Shown: positions 6,587 to 14,862 of the stretch, piece by piece
How the letters are laid out: each line of letters begins with the position of its first letter
Numbering within the stretch: position 1 is the first letter of the stretch
Assembly (NCBI RefSeq): GCF_900102185.1
Contig: NZ_LT629690.1
Coordinates: forward strand, 4,650,001 to 4,714,000
Direction: 5' to 3'
From: Terriglobus roseus
GTDB taxonomy: Bacteria > Acidobacteriota > Terriglobia > Terriglobales > Acidobacteriaceae
DNA: 64,000 nucleotides
Notes under the pieces: generated by a model
The model's input: only the letters and a program-made list of their open reading frames with translations
What the model was told of the DNA's origin: nothing
The model's database searches: none
Program-made: the position numbers and the translations under genes

Positions 6587-7286
6587 TAGATTGGAAGCCA
6601 GTTTTGACAACTGGACAGGTCGGCAAAACGACGAGGGTCTGAAAGTTCTCCGTCTGGTTTCGATTCGGCCACCAGCATACGAAACAAAGTGCATCAAGTG
6701 TGGCACAGAGATGAAGGTGTCGCACAACAGGATTGCGTATCAACGGTGCTTAAACAGCGCGTGCGGAAAGCCACTGCGAAAGCCTTCGCGATTGGAACAA
6801 GAACACGCCGCCGCCCGTGCCCGTGAGAGGGCAGCAATTGCCGAACAAGATCGTCTTGCTGAGCTACGCATGAGCGAGGCCACGTCTGACTACAGATTGC
6901 CCTCTCGACAGCGGCCTCCCATTGAACACGTTGTTTTGACAGAGCGAGAGCGTATCGCGGCTCGACAGCACCGTGAAGAGGTCGAGGCTCAGGAGCGTGT
7001 CCAACGTGAGCAGCTTGAAAAACCCATCCGCGAACTCGAAGCAAAGATCAATCAGACCGCTCGCCAGACCGCAGCATTGGAACGTCGAGTGCTAACGGAC
7101 CCGGCGACTCCCGATCCCGACTTCTGGCACGATCCAAAACTCGTTGGCTTGCACTTAACAGTCGAGGGTGCGACTCAGTGGAACTACGCAATGCTCAAGG
7201 GCTTCGCCGATAGCCACCCTGAGTTCGTGGTCAGCGACCATAACTTGCAAATTCTAATGGCTACTTCAGCAAACATTCCGTCTTGA
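6579..7286 (+). CDS. Zinc-ribbon and coiled-coil protein (235 aa)
   Basis: The start overlaps the preceding stop (ATGAGTAG). Residues about 38-62 hold CIKCG...CLNSAC, a four-cysteine arrangement suited to one zinc ion. Residues about 70-175 are extremely charged (Glu/Arg/Gln repeats) and predicted as a long coiled coil. The C-terminal 60 residues contain a compact FWHDPKLVGLHLTVEG region. A nucleic-acid-binding or scaffolding role is plausible. I do not recognise the family. The next gene overlaps its stop. Confidence 0.6.
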   Translation: MSSRLEASFDNWTGRQNDEGLKVLRLVSIRPPAYETKCIKCGTEMKVSHNRIAYQRCLNSACGKPLRKPSRLEQEHAAARARERAAIAEQDRLAELRMSEATSDYRLPSRQRPPIEHVVLTERERIAARQHREEVEAQERVQREQLEKPIRELEAKINQTARQTAALERRVLTDPATPDPDFWHDPKLVGLHLTVEGATQWNYAMLKGFADSHPEFVVSDHNLQILMATSANIPS

Positions 7287-7621
7287 TGTTTACCACTGAA
7301 CAGCTCCGGCGCGTGTACGAACGCATGATTGCCGCTGGCATCGTGTTTGACAAGCCCGAACCGGAGCAAACTCCTGTTGTTCACGAATCAGAGCCTCTTC
7401 CGGTACTGAGCATCGCCACAACGAAGGAACCCCAGCGGCCCAAGCCAGCCACTTTTGAGGGTTTCGACTTGGTTACTGGCGAACGCAGGGTGTACTCCGA
7501 ACGCGAGATAAATCGTATGTCAGCGGACGAGATGAAGCGGGCTTTGCAGATGACGGTCCGTGGAGAGATGGAGTTGCCACGCATTGGTCCAGGCCCTAAC
7601 GGGCGTGGCTACCAGGCATAA
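7283..7621 (+). CDS. Hypothetical protein (112 aa)
   Basis: It overlaps the previous stop (ATGA at 7283). The N-terminus EQLRRVYERMIAAGIVFDKPE looks like a short helical domain. The middle is Pro/Glu-rich and probably disordered. The C-terminus has FEGFDLVTGERRVYSEREINRMSADEMKRAL, a strand-turn followed by helix. No known family. It is the last gene of the overlapping block; a 230-bp gap with a hairpin follows before the excisionase-like gene. Confidence 0.55.
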   Translation: MMFTTEQLRRVYERMIAAGIVFDKPEPEQTPVVHESEPLPVLSIATTKEPQRPKPATFEGFDLVTGERRVYSEREINRMSADEMKRALQMTVRGEMELPRIGPGPNGRGYQA

Positions 7622-7706
7622 CCCCTTCACACACGTTTCAACATCCCATCGCGCCCCTCTCCTCATGGGCGCCCCGTCCGTGCTCGAACACGCGGGCGGC
7701 CAGTAG

Positions 7707-7737
7707 CCGGGGCTATCGCTTGTCCCGATAGCCTCGG
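7707..7737 (+). other. Hairpin upstream of the excisionase/integrase genes
   Basis: GGCTATCG (7711-7718) pairs with CGATAGCC (7726-7733), and CCG/CGG extends the stem past one mismatch. No T tract follows, so it is not a plain terminator. It may be a binding site or an mRNA-processing structure. Confidence 0.45.
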
Positions 7738-7851
7738 TGAAGTTCGCCACGCACGTGGATGGACGACGGCCAGAAGGATGCCGTCGCAGTCGCGGGCACC
7801 AGTGGCACGCGGCGAGCGTATTCGTTACGCAGACGCCGCACGAAGTGGAAC

Positions 7852-8127
7852 ATGCTCCCTGCAAATACATCTGTAGCACCATCAGCAATCACAGTACCCG
7901 TAATCGAAAAACCTCTCACCGCGCAACAACTCGCGGAGATTGTGCCACTGCATCCGGTCACGCTGCTTCGTTGGGCGCGGGAGAACCGTATTCCACACCG
8001 TCGCTTAGGCCCCCGCCGTGTCGTCTTCATGCCGTCGCAGATTCAACACTGGCTTGCCACCGGTTCGGGTCTATATCCTGAAACCGTTAGCTGTGCCGCC
8101 TCAACCCAAGAAAGGCAGGCGGCATGA
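7852..8127 (+). CDS. Excisionase-type helix-turn-helix protein
   Basis: The conserved part is LTAQQLAEIVPLHPVTLLRWARENRIPHRR followed by a hydrophobic strand and IQHWL. This is the MerR-like winged helix-turn-helix found in Xis/AlpA-type DNA-binding proteins (HTH_17). I prefer ATG 7852, just ahead of the conserved domain, with weak GTGGA upstream. An in-frame ATG at 7759 would add 31 basic residues. The stop overlaps the integrase start (ATGA at 8124), the usual xis-int coupling. It would bind att DNA and set the direction of recombination, or regulate the integrase. Confidence 0.75.
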   Translation: MLPANTSVAPSAITVPVIEKPLTAQQLAEIVPLHPVTLLRWARENRIPHRRLGPRRVVFMPSQIQHWLATGSGLYPETVSCAASTQERQAA

Positions 8128-9332
8128 ACAACAACCGAAACGCACCACCTTTCCCGCTCAGGCGGGAGCGATACCAGTCAGGGTCATTGAAAATCGAGAA
8201 GAGAAACGCAGGCGTGGACGTCTGGGTTTATCGGTGGCGGGAATACCGTCACGATGGAACATCGACCTATCGGAAGAAGATCGTTGGCCCGGTAAGTGAG
8301 CTACGCACGAAGGCAGCCGCTCAGAAAGCTGTGCAAGGTCTTGCATTAGACATCAATGCGATGGTGTCAGCGGTTCCAGTGAGCCATACAGTTGCAGAGC
8401 TTATCTCTCACTACAAAGAGGTCGAGCTGAGCAGCGGCAGGCACACCACGCGAGTGCGGCAGGTTTATCAGCACAACCTAGACGACCTGATTTTGCCCAA
8501 GTGGGGCAACTATCGTTTGCAAGACGTGACACCAATAGCCATCGAACGATGGCTTGAGTCCCTGCCATACGCTCCGGCCACCAAGACCAAGGTGAAGGGG
8601 GTCTTCGGTACTTTGTTCCGTCACGGGATGCGCTATCAATGGGCGTCAACCAACCCCATTGCACTCGTGCGTTGCAGTAGCAAGCGCATGGACGCCCCGG
8701 ACATTCTCACACCAGTGGAGATACGCGGCATTCTTGGCGAACTTGCCGAGCCTGCCCGGACTGTCACCATGCTTGCGGCCATCACCGGCATGAGGCGCGG
8801 TGAGTTGTTTGGTCTCAAGTGGGAAGACCTGGACGTCGAGCGCCGGACAATTCGCATCGTCCGCAGCTTGGTTGACCAGGTAGAGGGCAAGCCAAAGACG
8901 GAAACTTCGCGCAAACCATTGCCAATGTCAGACGATCTTGCAGCGGCCCTCAATAGCTGGCGTGACCAGACGCAATACGCGAAACCCAGTGATTGGGTCT
9001 TCGCAAGCCCGCAGTCCTTTGGCAGGCTTCCGTACTGGCCCGACATGATGCTACGGCGCCATATCCTTCCGGCTGTAAAGCGGCTGGGCATTCAAAAGCG
9101 AATTGGTTGGCATACGTTCAGACGTACCGCCGCATCGCTGCTGATGTCCTCCGGTTCCAGCGTAAAGACCACGCAAGAGCTGATGCGTCACGCAACGGCA
9201 GACATAACGCTGGAGCTGTACGCACAAGCTGTCACAGAGGACAAACGCGAGGCACAGAACACGCTCTCAGCACTCATTGCCGGGCAAACAATCCCAGCAA
9301 TTCAGGGAGCAGAAATGGTCGCGTCAGCGTAA
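8124..9332 (+). CDS. int: Tyrosine site-specific integrase
   Basis: A 402-residue phage-type integrase. The N-terminal arm-binding domain (about 10-75) is followed by a SAM-like core-binding domain (about 85-180) and the catalytic domain. The full catalytic set is visible: Arg224 (TGMRRGEL), probable Lys258, His330 and Arg333 (WHTFRR), His356 (LMRHA) and Tyr366 (ELYAQ). It overlaps the excisionase-like gene and ends 68 bp before the 3' end of tRNA-Pro(GGG), its likely attachment site. The protein looks intact, so the element may still be mobile. Confidence 0.95.
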   Translation: MNNNRNAPPFPLRRERYQSGSLKIEKRNAGVDVWVYRWREYRHDGTSTYRKKIVGPVSELRTKAAAQKAVQGLALDINAMVSAVPVSHTVAELISHYKEVELSSGRHTTRVRQVYQHNLDDLILPKWGNYRLQDVTPIAIERWLESLPYAPATKTKVKGVFGTLFRHGMRYQWASTNPIALVRCSSKRMDAPDILTPVEIRGILGELAEPARTVTMLAAITGMRRGELFGLKWEDLDVERRTIRIVRSLVDQVEGKPKTETSRKPLPMSDDLAAALNSWRDQTQYAKPSDWVFASPQSFGRLPYWPDMMLRRHILPAVKRLGIQKRIGWHTFRRTAASLLMSSGSSVKTTQELMRHATADITLELYAQAVTEDKREAQNTLSALIAGQTIPAIQGAEMVASA

Positions 9333-9350
9333 CTGAACCCATCTGCACCC

Positions 9351-9383
9351 GCGTTTGCACCAATTTGGGCTGGATGCAAACGC
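9351..9383. other. Inverted repeat between int and the tRNA
   Basis: GCGTTTGCA (9351-9359) and TGCAAACGC (9375-9383) form a perfect 9-bp inverted repeat 18 bp before the tRNA 3' end. It could be an integrase or Xis binding site beside the attachment core. There is no T tract for a terminator. Confidence 0.45.
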
Positions 9384-9400
9384 TAAATGTAAGAAATGAA

Positions 9401-9420
9401 TGGTCGGGACGACTAGATTC
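9401..9420. other. Probable attachment site (att) in the tRNA-Pro 3' end
   Basis: The tRNA 3' end facing the integrase should contain the crossover core. The exact limits cannot be set because the partner copy at the far end of the element lies outside the window. Confidence 0.5.
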
Positions 9421-9477
9421 GAACTAGCGACCTCACCCACCCCAAGGGTGCGCTCTACCAGGCTGAGCCACGTCCCG
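9401..9477 (-). tRNA. tRNA-Pro (GGG)
   Basis: A full cloverleaf: acceptor CGGGACG/CGTCCCG, T loop TTCGAAT, anticodon loop TTGGGGT giving anticodon GGG, and an encoded CCA at 9401-9403. It remains intact beside the integrated element. Confidence 0.95.
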
Positions 9478-9586
9478 ACGGAGATCACAGGAGGCGCCGC
9501 CAGTGAGGCAGCGCAGGGTTTATCTCCCATGCGTCAGGTTCGATTGTACACGGTATGGCAGGGAGTCAGCCATCCAGACAAAAGCC

Positions 9587-12196
9587 TCACGCTCCCGCTG
9601 AGGCCCGATTCGCTGTGGCCGCAGTTGGAGCTGGCGGCAATGAGACACAAAACACTGACCCTTCACCGGGAGCACTCGTGCAGCGAATCGCTCCACCATG
9701 CCGTTCCACAATCTCTTCGGAGATGTACAGTCCCAGTCCGTTGCCCAGATCGCCCTTCGTGGAGAAGAACGGTTCGAAGAGTTGACGTTGTTGTTCTTCC
9801 GTCATCCCCACACCGTCATCGCCAACAATGAGCTCTGCACCGCCATTGCTCGTTGGACGCGCTTCAAGCCACACATTGCCGCCAAGCCGGGCTGCGTCCA
9901 CAGCATTGGAAACAAGATTGGCGATCACCTGGCGGATCTGCCCCACAATGCCGCATACGGACACGTCGTGCCCATCGCGGATGGTGGCAGTCACATTGCG
10001 GTTCAGTATCTTTCCCTGGAACAGTCTCAGCACATCGGCAAAGAGACCTCCCGCGGTGAAGCTTTCCGCACCCAGCGAGTTTTCACGGCTCCAGCGAAGC
10101 GTCTGGCGCGTGATGCCTGAAATGCGCTCCAGTTCGCTTTCTGCTTGTGCCAGATACTGCTGAGACTGTGCGTTCGGCGGAAGGTCGTGCCTCACCAGGA
10201 ACAGCAGGTTCGTGATGGATTCCAACGGGTTGTTAATCTCATGGGCAATCACAGAAGTCATGCGGCCGGTCAGTGCCAGCTTCTCCGTCATGCGCAATGC
10301 GGCCTCGCGCTCGCGACGTTCTGTAAGGTCGATCATGGAGCCAATCCATCCAGCGCGTTCGCCACTCTTACGGCGGAAGGGCACAACGCGCACCAGGTTC
10401 CAACGCAGCGTGCGTGGCTCGCCGCTGAAGAGGCGCGCCTCTTCCTCAAATGGTTCGCCCGTGCGAACGGCTTTGATCCAAGCCTTCTCGATACGAGCCT
10501 GATCCTCTGCATCCAAGCGGCCATCTTCGTACCAAATGCCTTGCTCTCCCAGGCCTTGTTCCAGCCAGCGGCCATTTACATACAGCAGTCGTCCGCTGTC
10601 ATCTGCAGTGAAGATTTTCTCGGGCAGCGCGTGCGTCAACTGTTCAAACCTTGCGTTGGAAAGCTCAGCCTCTTCTTCAGCGCGCCGCAAAGAGATGGTC
10701 GTAATGGCAGCAAGAAATTCGCGGGCAGATTCGATCTCCGCCTCCGTCCAAACAATGCTTTGGCCGTGAAAAATCTCCCGCCACTTCTCAAACGATTTCC
10801 GGGGGTGCAGGTGCTCCGGGCCAGTGGGCTTAGCCGGCTCGCCAGCCCATGTCACGGTGCGCACCACCTGCGGCCGAAACCAAAGGATGTAACGTTGACG
10901 CACATCTGAGATGCGAATCGCCATCAGGCCACTCGCTGTATCGGCAAGATCAACCGCCCACGGCAGATCCTTGCTCAACTCACGTGTGACATAAATTTCA
11001 TTCTTGGCATGCCTGTCCAGCCAGTGCGTAATGCGATGGATGTCCGCATCTGCTGGCACGGTTCCGGCCGCATGGATTTCTCCATCAATCGACAGTGCCA
11101 CTCCTGCAGCCGCAGTGATCTGTTGTAGCGATTCCATCTGCGTCGAGAGAACATCAAGATAGTCATACTGTGCAGCAATGTCAGTCAGTAGTTGCCGCTG
11201 CACCGTATGAAAGCCAGTCAGCGTGTTGAGACGCGCTCTCGTACGGAATGTAGTAAGTTGCGTACCCACCAGCTTCGAAAGCATGTCGCAAGCCGATCGA
11301 ACCAGATAAGGCACCGACCGTCGTTCGGAATGGTGGCCGCTGATAAGACCCCACAGCCGTCCCTCACTCACAATGGAAATGGACATGGACGACACCGTGC
11401 CCATGTTCTTCATGTACTGGATATGCACTGGCGACACCGAGCGCAGCACAGCAAGCGAAAGATCAAGGATGTGCGGTGCTACTTCGCTCACTGCGCGCAG
11501 CGGCGATGGCGTTGCGTAAGCATCCGGGATGATACGCACGGTGTTCTGCAGATAAAGCTCACGCGCCTGCCGTGGAATGTCTGCAGCTGGAAAACGAAGG
11601 TCAAGGTAACTGGGCAGGCGGCCATTGTTCTGCTCCGAGAGCACGGTGCCGTGGCCTTCTTCATCAAAGCTGTACAGCAGAATGCGGTCGTAGCCCGTGA
11701 GCTGCGCCACCTGCGCAGTAATTGCATCGCATAGCTCTTGCTGCGTCTCCAGCTTCGATAGCGTCCCCACAAAGTTCGTGATGATGGAGTTCATCATCTC
11801 CGAACTCACCAGGCGATCCTGTCGCTCAAACTCCAGGATGCGCTTGCCTTCCACGCAATGCGTGATCACCGCATATAACTCATCGCGCACACGGAAGGAG
11901 CCAACATACGTGACCATGCCTTCCGGTTCCACAGCGCACTTCTGTTGACGAATCGCGCTCAGCAATTCGCGGTCAAACAGAAGCTCAATAGAAGCATTCA
12001 GAATCAGCTTGAAGGGTGTGCGTAGCGAATCGGCAGCGTTCTCGCTGGCCACCACAATGTGTTCCTGATCTTCATCCAGTCCCAGAAGAAACCCGTGTGG
12101 CTGGATTGAGCCAGGAATGCGAATCGGTTCATTGGCGCAATCATCCGTGTCAATTGCAAGCGGCATGGAGGGGGAGTGCTTCGGCATGTCTTTCAT
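9587..12196 (-). CDS. bphP: Bacteriophytochrome histidine kinase
   Basis: An 869-residue red/far-red photoreceptor kinase. The biliverdin-binding Cys is Cys20 from the start chosen here (DDCANEPIRIPGSIQPHG). A PAS-GAF-PHY sensor follows, with the GAF signatures PAADIPRQAR, SPVHIQYMKNMG and GHHSERR, and the PHY-tongue features WFRP and PRKSF. An extra PAS domain (about residue 530 onward) precedes the HisKA box (AHEINNPLES) and an ATPase domain with NLVSNAVDA, DDGVGM and GNGLGLYIS. I chose ATG 12196; an upstream in-frame start at 12253 would add 19 basic residues. The heme oxygenase gene lies just upstream, so chromophore synthesis and apoprotein are probably co-expressed. No response regulator is fused or adjacent. 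Confidence 0.95.
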   Translation of the reverse strand: MKDMPKHSPSMPLAIDTDDCANEPIRIPGSIQPHGFLLGLDEDQEHIVVASENAADSLRTPFKLILNASIELLFDRELLSAIRQQKCAVEPEGMVTYVGSFRVRDELYAVITHCVEGKRILEFERQDRLVSSEMMNSIITNFVGTLSKLETQQELCDAITAQVAQLTGYDRILLYSFDEEGHGTVLSEQNNGRLPSYLDLRFPAADIPRQARELYLQNTVRIIPDAYATPSPLRAVSEVAPHILDLSLAVLRSVSPVHIQYMKNMGTVSSMSISIVSEGRLWGLISGHHSERRSVPYLVRSACDMLSKLVGTQLTTFRTRARLNTLTGFHTVQRQLLTDIAAQYDYLDVLSTQMESLQQITAAAGVALSIDGEIHAAGTVPADADIHRITHWLDRHAKNEIYVTRELSKDLPWAVDLADTASGLMAIRISDVRQRYILWFRPQVVRTVTWAGEPAKPTGPEHLHPRKSFEKWREIFHGQSIVWTEAEIESAREFLAAITTISLRRAEEEAELSNARFEQLTHALPEKIFTADDSGRLLYVNGRWLEQGLGEQGIWYEDGRLDAEDQARIEKAWIKAVRTGEPFEEEARLFSGEPRTLRWNLVRVVPFRRKSGERAGWIGSMIDLTERREREAALRMTEKLALTGRMTSVIAHEINNPLESITNLLFLVRHDLPPNAQSQQYLAQAESELERISGITRQTLRWSRENSLGAESFTAGGLFADVLRLFQGKILNRNVTATIRDGHDVSVCGIVGQIRQVIANLVSNAVDAARLGGNVWLEARPTSNGGAELIVGDDGVGMTEEQQRQLFEPFFSTKGDLGNGLGLYISEEIVERHGGAIRCTSAPGEGSVFCVSLPPAPTAATANRASAGA

Positions 12197-12276
12197 AGGA
12201 TGGCGATTACGAGGTGCGCGAACAAAAGGTAGAGGGAAGGATTGCCGCCGCATTTGATATGCGCAAATCAGGATAC

Positions 12277-12852
12277 TTAGATTTTTTGCGACATCGTTTC
12301 CCCGAAGAGCGCAAACATGTTTTTTGCACTAGCCACCACGGTATCTGCTTGCTCGTCCGGAAGCTCTTCCAAAAATGATTTAAATTGCCGCCAACGTTCG
12401 CCCGTCGCTTCAGCATAGCCGCGGAAGTAGCTGTCACCCTCGCCTTCGGAAAATCCCAGCTGCTCTTCCACATGCCGAGCCAGAAGCTGTCCACCCAGCG
12501 TGGAGCCCTCCATCACGTACATCCGCCCAAGGAAAACAGCTCGAGGATTCCCCTCCACCGTGGTCGACGCCATGCGTTGATGCGGCACTTCCTCGTCCGA
12601 AGGCGTGGGAAATCCAAGCGTTGTCAGGTCGTCCGCCAGCAGGTCAGCCCGGCGGCGTGTGTGCAGGATGGGCTGTAGATCACCGGGGGCATGGGCATCC
12701 GCCCAGCTATCCCACGCACGAACAATCCGATACATGCGTGTCAGGGCGTCGCCGTATTGTGGCAGCGTCAGCGACGGATCCATCAGCGGTACGGTGCCTT
12801 CTGTGGCGCTGTGATCATCTCGGGTCTGATTGCGGAGGAAGACGGTATCCAT
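12277..12852 (-). CDS. bphO: Bacterial heme oxygenase (biliverdin synthesis for the phytochrome)
   Basis: From ATG 12852 the protein has 191 residues, typical for BphO. Heme oxygenases cleave heme to biliverdin, CO and iron. The proximal heme ligand region LRNQTRDDHSATEG places His14 in the expected HxxxE setting, and the distal helix YVMEGSTLGGQLLARHV has the glycine-rich pattern that contacts heme. A longer open frame upstream to 13023 is Arg/Pro-rich and lies in the promoter region, so I reject it. It precedes bphP by about 80 bp on the same strand, giving a bphO-bphP operon. Confidence 0.9.
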   Translation of the reverse strand: MDTVFLRNQTRDDHSATEGTVPLMDPSLTLPQYGDALTRMYRIVRAWDSWADAHAPGDLQPILHTRRRADLLADDLTTLGFPTPSDEEVPHQRMASTTVEGNPRAVFLGRMYVMEGSTLGGQLLARHVEEQLGFSEGEGDSYFRGYAEATGERWRQFKSFLEELPDEQADTVVASAKNMFALFGETMSQKI

Positions 12853-13125
12853 CGTGTTCTTCCATGGTACTTGGCACTCCCGACATGCTGGATAGCCCAC
12901 GGAGCATCCTTTTCGGCCACGGAAACGCGGCAGACCCCGCCAACCGCGCGACGGGCAGGGAAGCAAAGTGTGAGCCGGTTTTCTGCCCCGAATCCTCAAA
13001 ATTTGACCGAAATGTACTCCCACACCCGAAAAGCCTCGTCGGACGTTGTGCGATCACTATGCCTGCACCCCGGCAATTTCCGGGACAGGAAAGTTTTCTT
13101 ATTTGCCCCTACAGGACATAGCGCT

Positions 13126-13716
13126 ATGGCGGTTACACTTCATGCCGACGTGTTGAAATTTGCAATCCGGGAACAGGTTTCTGTCGTCACCGAGCTGGAC
13201 GACATCGACACGCTGGCGCGGAACTACCGTCCTCGGCTCCTGCGCTTCGTCATGGCCAGCGTCCGGGACGAGGATCTGGCAGACACGATCGTGCAGGATG
13301 CTCTGCTCAAGGCTTACCGCAATCGCGCCGGTTTCCGCGGCGATTGCAGCCTGAACACCTGGCTCACGGGCATCGCTGTGAACCTCATCCGCGACCACGC
13401 GCGTACGCAGAAGTTCAAGTTCTGGAAGAAGGCTGGCGCATCCTCGGTAGACGCCAGCGAGATGGCAAACCACCTGCGCAGCAGCGGCTCTTCCCCGGAA
13501 GGCACCCTGCTGGCACGCGAGCAGGCGCTCCAGGTGCATCAGGCGATGGAGGAACTTTCGCCAAATCAACGCACCGTCTTCCTTCTTCGTTTCATCGAAG
13601 AGATGGACCTTGCAGAAATTGCCGAAGTAATGGATATGCCGGTAAATACGGTGAAAACACACCTGCACCGCGCGGTAAAATCCGTTCGGGCACGTGTAGG
13701 AGGGCAACGGGTATGA
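13126..13716 (+). CDS. ECF RNA polymerase sigma factor
   Basis: A 197-residue sigma-70 family factor starting at ATG 13126; upstream frame extensions are non-coding in character. Region 2 spans about 30-95 (YRPRLLRFVMASVRDEDLADTIVQDALLKAY, then WLTGIAVNLIRDHAR). Region 4 spans about 140-192 (LSPNQRTVFLLRFIEEMDLAEIAEVM...VKTHLHRAVKSVR). The next gene overlaps its stop in ATGA and encodes a single-pass membrane protein, the usual partner arrangement for anti-sigma factors. It is divergent from bphO-bphP across a 273-bp intergenic region. Its signal is not evident. Confidence 0.93.
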   Translation: MAVTLHADVLKFAIREQVSVVTELDDIDTLARNYRPRLLRFVMASVRDEDLADTIVQDALLKAYRNRAGFRGDCSLNTWLTGIAVNLIRDHARTQKFKFWKKAGASSVDASEMANHLRSSGSSPEGTLLAREQALQVHQAMEELSPNQRTVFLLRFIEEMDLAEIAEVMDMPVNTVKTHLHRAVKSVRARVGGQRV

Positions 13717-14216
13717 AACAAGACAAGCAGAACCCGATGGATTCCTCGGAACACCTCAGCGATGAGCTTTTCTGCGAAATGCTCGTCTCGCACCACCATG
13801 CCTCGGAGGAAACGGCGGAGCTTTCTGAGATGAAGGACGCTCTGGACACCTACCGTTCCGAAACGCTGGCCTGGGCAGAGCGCCGCAGCGCCGCACAGCC
13901 CTCGTTGGCTGCGGCTGCACGTCGTCGTCAGTTTTGGGTTGTCGCCCCACAGTGGGCCATGGCCGCTGTCGCCATCATGTCGGTCACGGTCGGCGTCCTG
14001 CACTTTACGGGCGTCCCGGGCGACGAGACGGCCATGGATCAGCAAACAATTCCTGCCGTGGCGCAGGCCAGTCCGCAGCAGCAGCTTGCAGACGATAACG
14101 CTCTGCTGGAATCCATTGATTCCGCGCTGAATACAGGAAGTGCTCTACCGGTCGACGCGCTCGGTTTAGGGCGTGCACAGAATGCCGAGACACGGCATCA
14201 TGGAAGTGCAGAGTAA
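13713..14216 (+). CDS. Putative membrane anti-sigma factor
   Basis: Starting at ATG 13713, overlapping the sigma gene stop, this gives 167 residues. The N-terminal 75 residues are cytoplasmic and acidic/helical (HLSDELFCEMLVSHHHASEE). A transmembrane helix lies at about 86-106 (WAMAAVAIMSVTVGVLHFTG), followed by a periplasmic Gln/Asp-rich tail. A classical zinc-binding anti-sigma motif (HxxxCxxC) is not present. The assignment rests on operon position and topology, not on a recognised domain. The following gene encodes a secreted protein, possibly part of the same envelope response. Confidence 0.7.
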   Translation: MKQDKQNPMDSSEHLSDELFCEMLVSHHHASEETAELSEMKDALDTYRSETLAWAERRSAAQPSLAAAARRRQFWVVAPQWAMAAVAIMSVTVGVLHFTGVPGDETAMDQQTIPAVAQASPQQQLADDNALLESIDSALNTGSALPVDALGLGRAQNAETRHHGSAE

Positions 14217-14240
14217 TAGCAAGCTCGATTGAAGGGACCA

Positions 14241-14792
14241 ATGACGTTCGCACGCAATAGCCGGATACTGCTGATGGGCTGCCTGATGATGGCGGCTACA
14301 GCGGCGTACGCTCAGGGCCCCGGTGGTCCTGGTGGCGGCGGTCCGGGCGGCGGCATGGGCATGCCCGGCGGCGGTGGCCGCATGGGTGGCATGCGCGGTG
14401 GCGGTATGCCCCACGGCGATGGTTCCGGTGGTGGCGGCGGTATGCGTGGTGGCGGCTCGCACGGCAACGGCGTGTCCGGTCGCTGGTGGGACAACAAAGG
14501 CGTCGCAAAATCGCTGGGCCTCAACGGCGACCAGCAGAAGCGCATGGATCAGGTCTTCTCGCAGAACCGCGATACGCTCCAGCAGCGTTACGACGCGTTT
14601 GTAAAACAGCAGTCCAAGCTGGACGCACTGAAGCGCAGCAACAGCGCTTCAGAGAACGATCTCTTCACTGAGATTCAGCGCACCGCACAGGCGCGCGCCG
14701 AACTGGAGCAGGCATACACACACATGCAGTTGCAGATTCGCGGCGAACTCACGCCGGACCAGATCAACAAGCTGGAAGAAGCGCAGCACTAG
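14241..14792 (+). CDS. Secreted Gly-rich protein with CpxP/Spy-like helical domain
   Basis: The start at ATG 14241 follows GAAGGG at good spacing; a TTG twelve bases upstream is less likely. Signal peptide at about 1-24. Residues about 25-78 are an extreme Gly/Met low-complexity region (GGGxGMxGGG, Pro, His). A helical domain at about 85-183 ends with LTPDQINKLEE, reminiscent of the LTxxQ motif of CpxP/Spy periplasmic chaperones and related metal-sensing proteins. It sits directly behind the sigma/anti-sigma pair, so it may be a periplasmic stress sensor or target. A bidirectional terminator follows. Confidence 0.75.
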   Translation: MTFARNSRILLMGCLMMAATAAYAQGPGGPGGGGPGGGMGMPGGGGRMGGMRGGGMPHGDGSGGGGGMRGGGSHGNGVSGRWWDNKGVAKSLGLNGDQQKRMDQVFSQNRDTLQQRYDAFVKQQSKLDALKRSNSASENDLFTEIQRTAQARAELEQAYTHMQLQIRGELTPDQINKLEEAQH

Positions 14793-14818
14793 AAAGATCA
14801 CTTCCCGCATCAAGTACG

Positions 14819-14843
14819 AAGGCCCGGCAGTCAGCCGGGCCTT
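14819..14843. terminator. Bidirectional terminator between convergent genes
   Basis: AAGGCCCGGC and GCCGGGCCTT pair perfectly over 10 bp around the loop AGTCA, followed by a CCTTGTTTT tract. It separates two convergent genes. Confidence 0.85.
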
Positions 14844-14862
14844 CCTTGTTTTGCGTGGATGC

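Larger units (their letters stand above)
1..9477. mobile_element. Integrated element (tRNA-proximal part; left end outside window)
   Basis: A tyrosine integrase gene ends 68 bp before the 3' end of an intact tRNA-Pro(GGG) gene, the classic layout of an element inserted at a tRNA 3' end. An excisionase-like gene, a replication-type gene with iteron-like repeats, a serine recombinase and many small unassigned genes lie to the left. Gene starts overlap preceding stops at 4381, 6284, 6579, 7283 and 8124. No capsid, terminase-large, relaxase or secretion gene is visible here. The opposite attachment site is not in the window, so total size and type (satellite, integrative mobilizable element, plasmid-like element) are open. 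Confidence 0.8.

Noticed and set aside
10145-10909. A 254-residue plus-strand frame inside bphP
   Set aside because: Antisense shadow of the kinase gene; no family features.
12868-12890. Sigma-54-like promoter (TGGCAC near a GC) upstream of bphO
   Set aside because: The GG-to-GC spacing is two bases too long and the orientation does not match either gene well.
12853-13023. Longer heme oxygenase reading from 13023
   Set aside because: The added 57 residues are Arg/Pro/Gly-rich, lie in the divergent promoter region and are absent from the usual BphO length.
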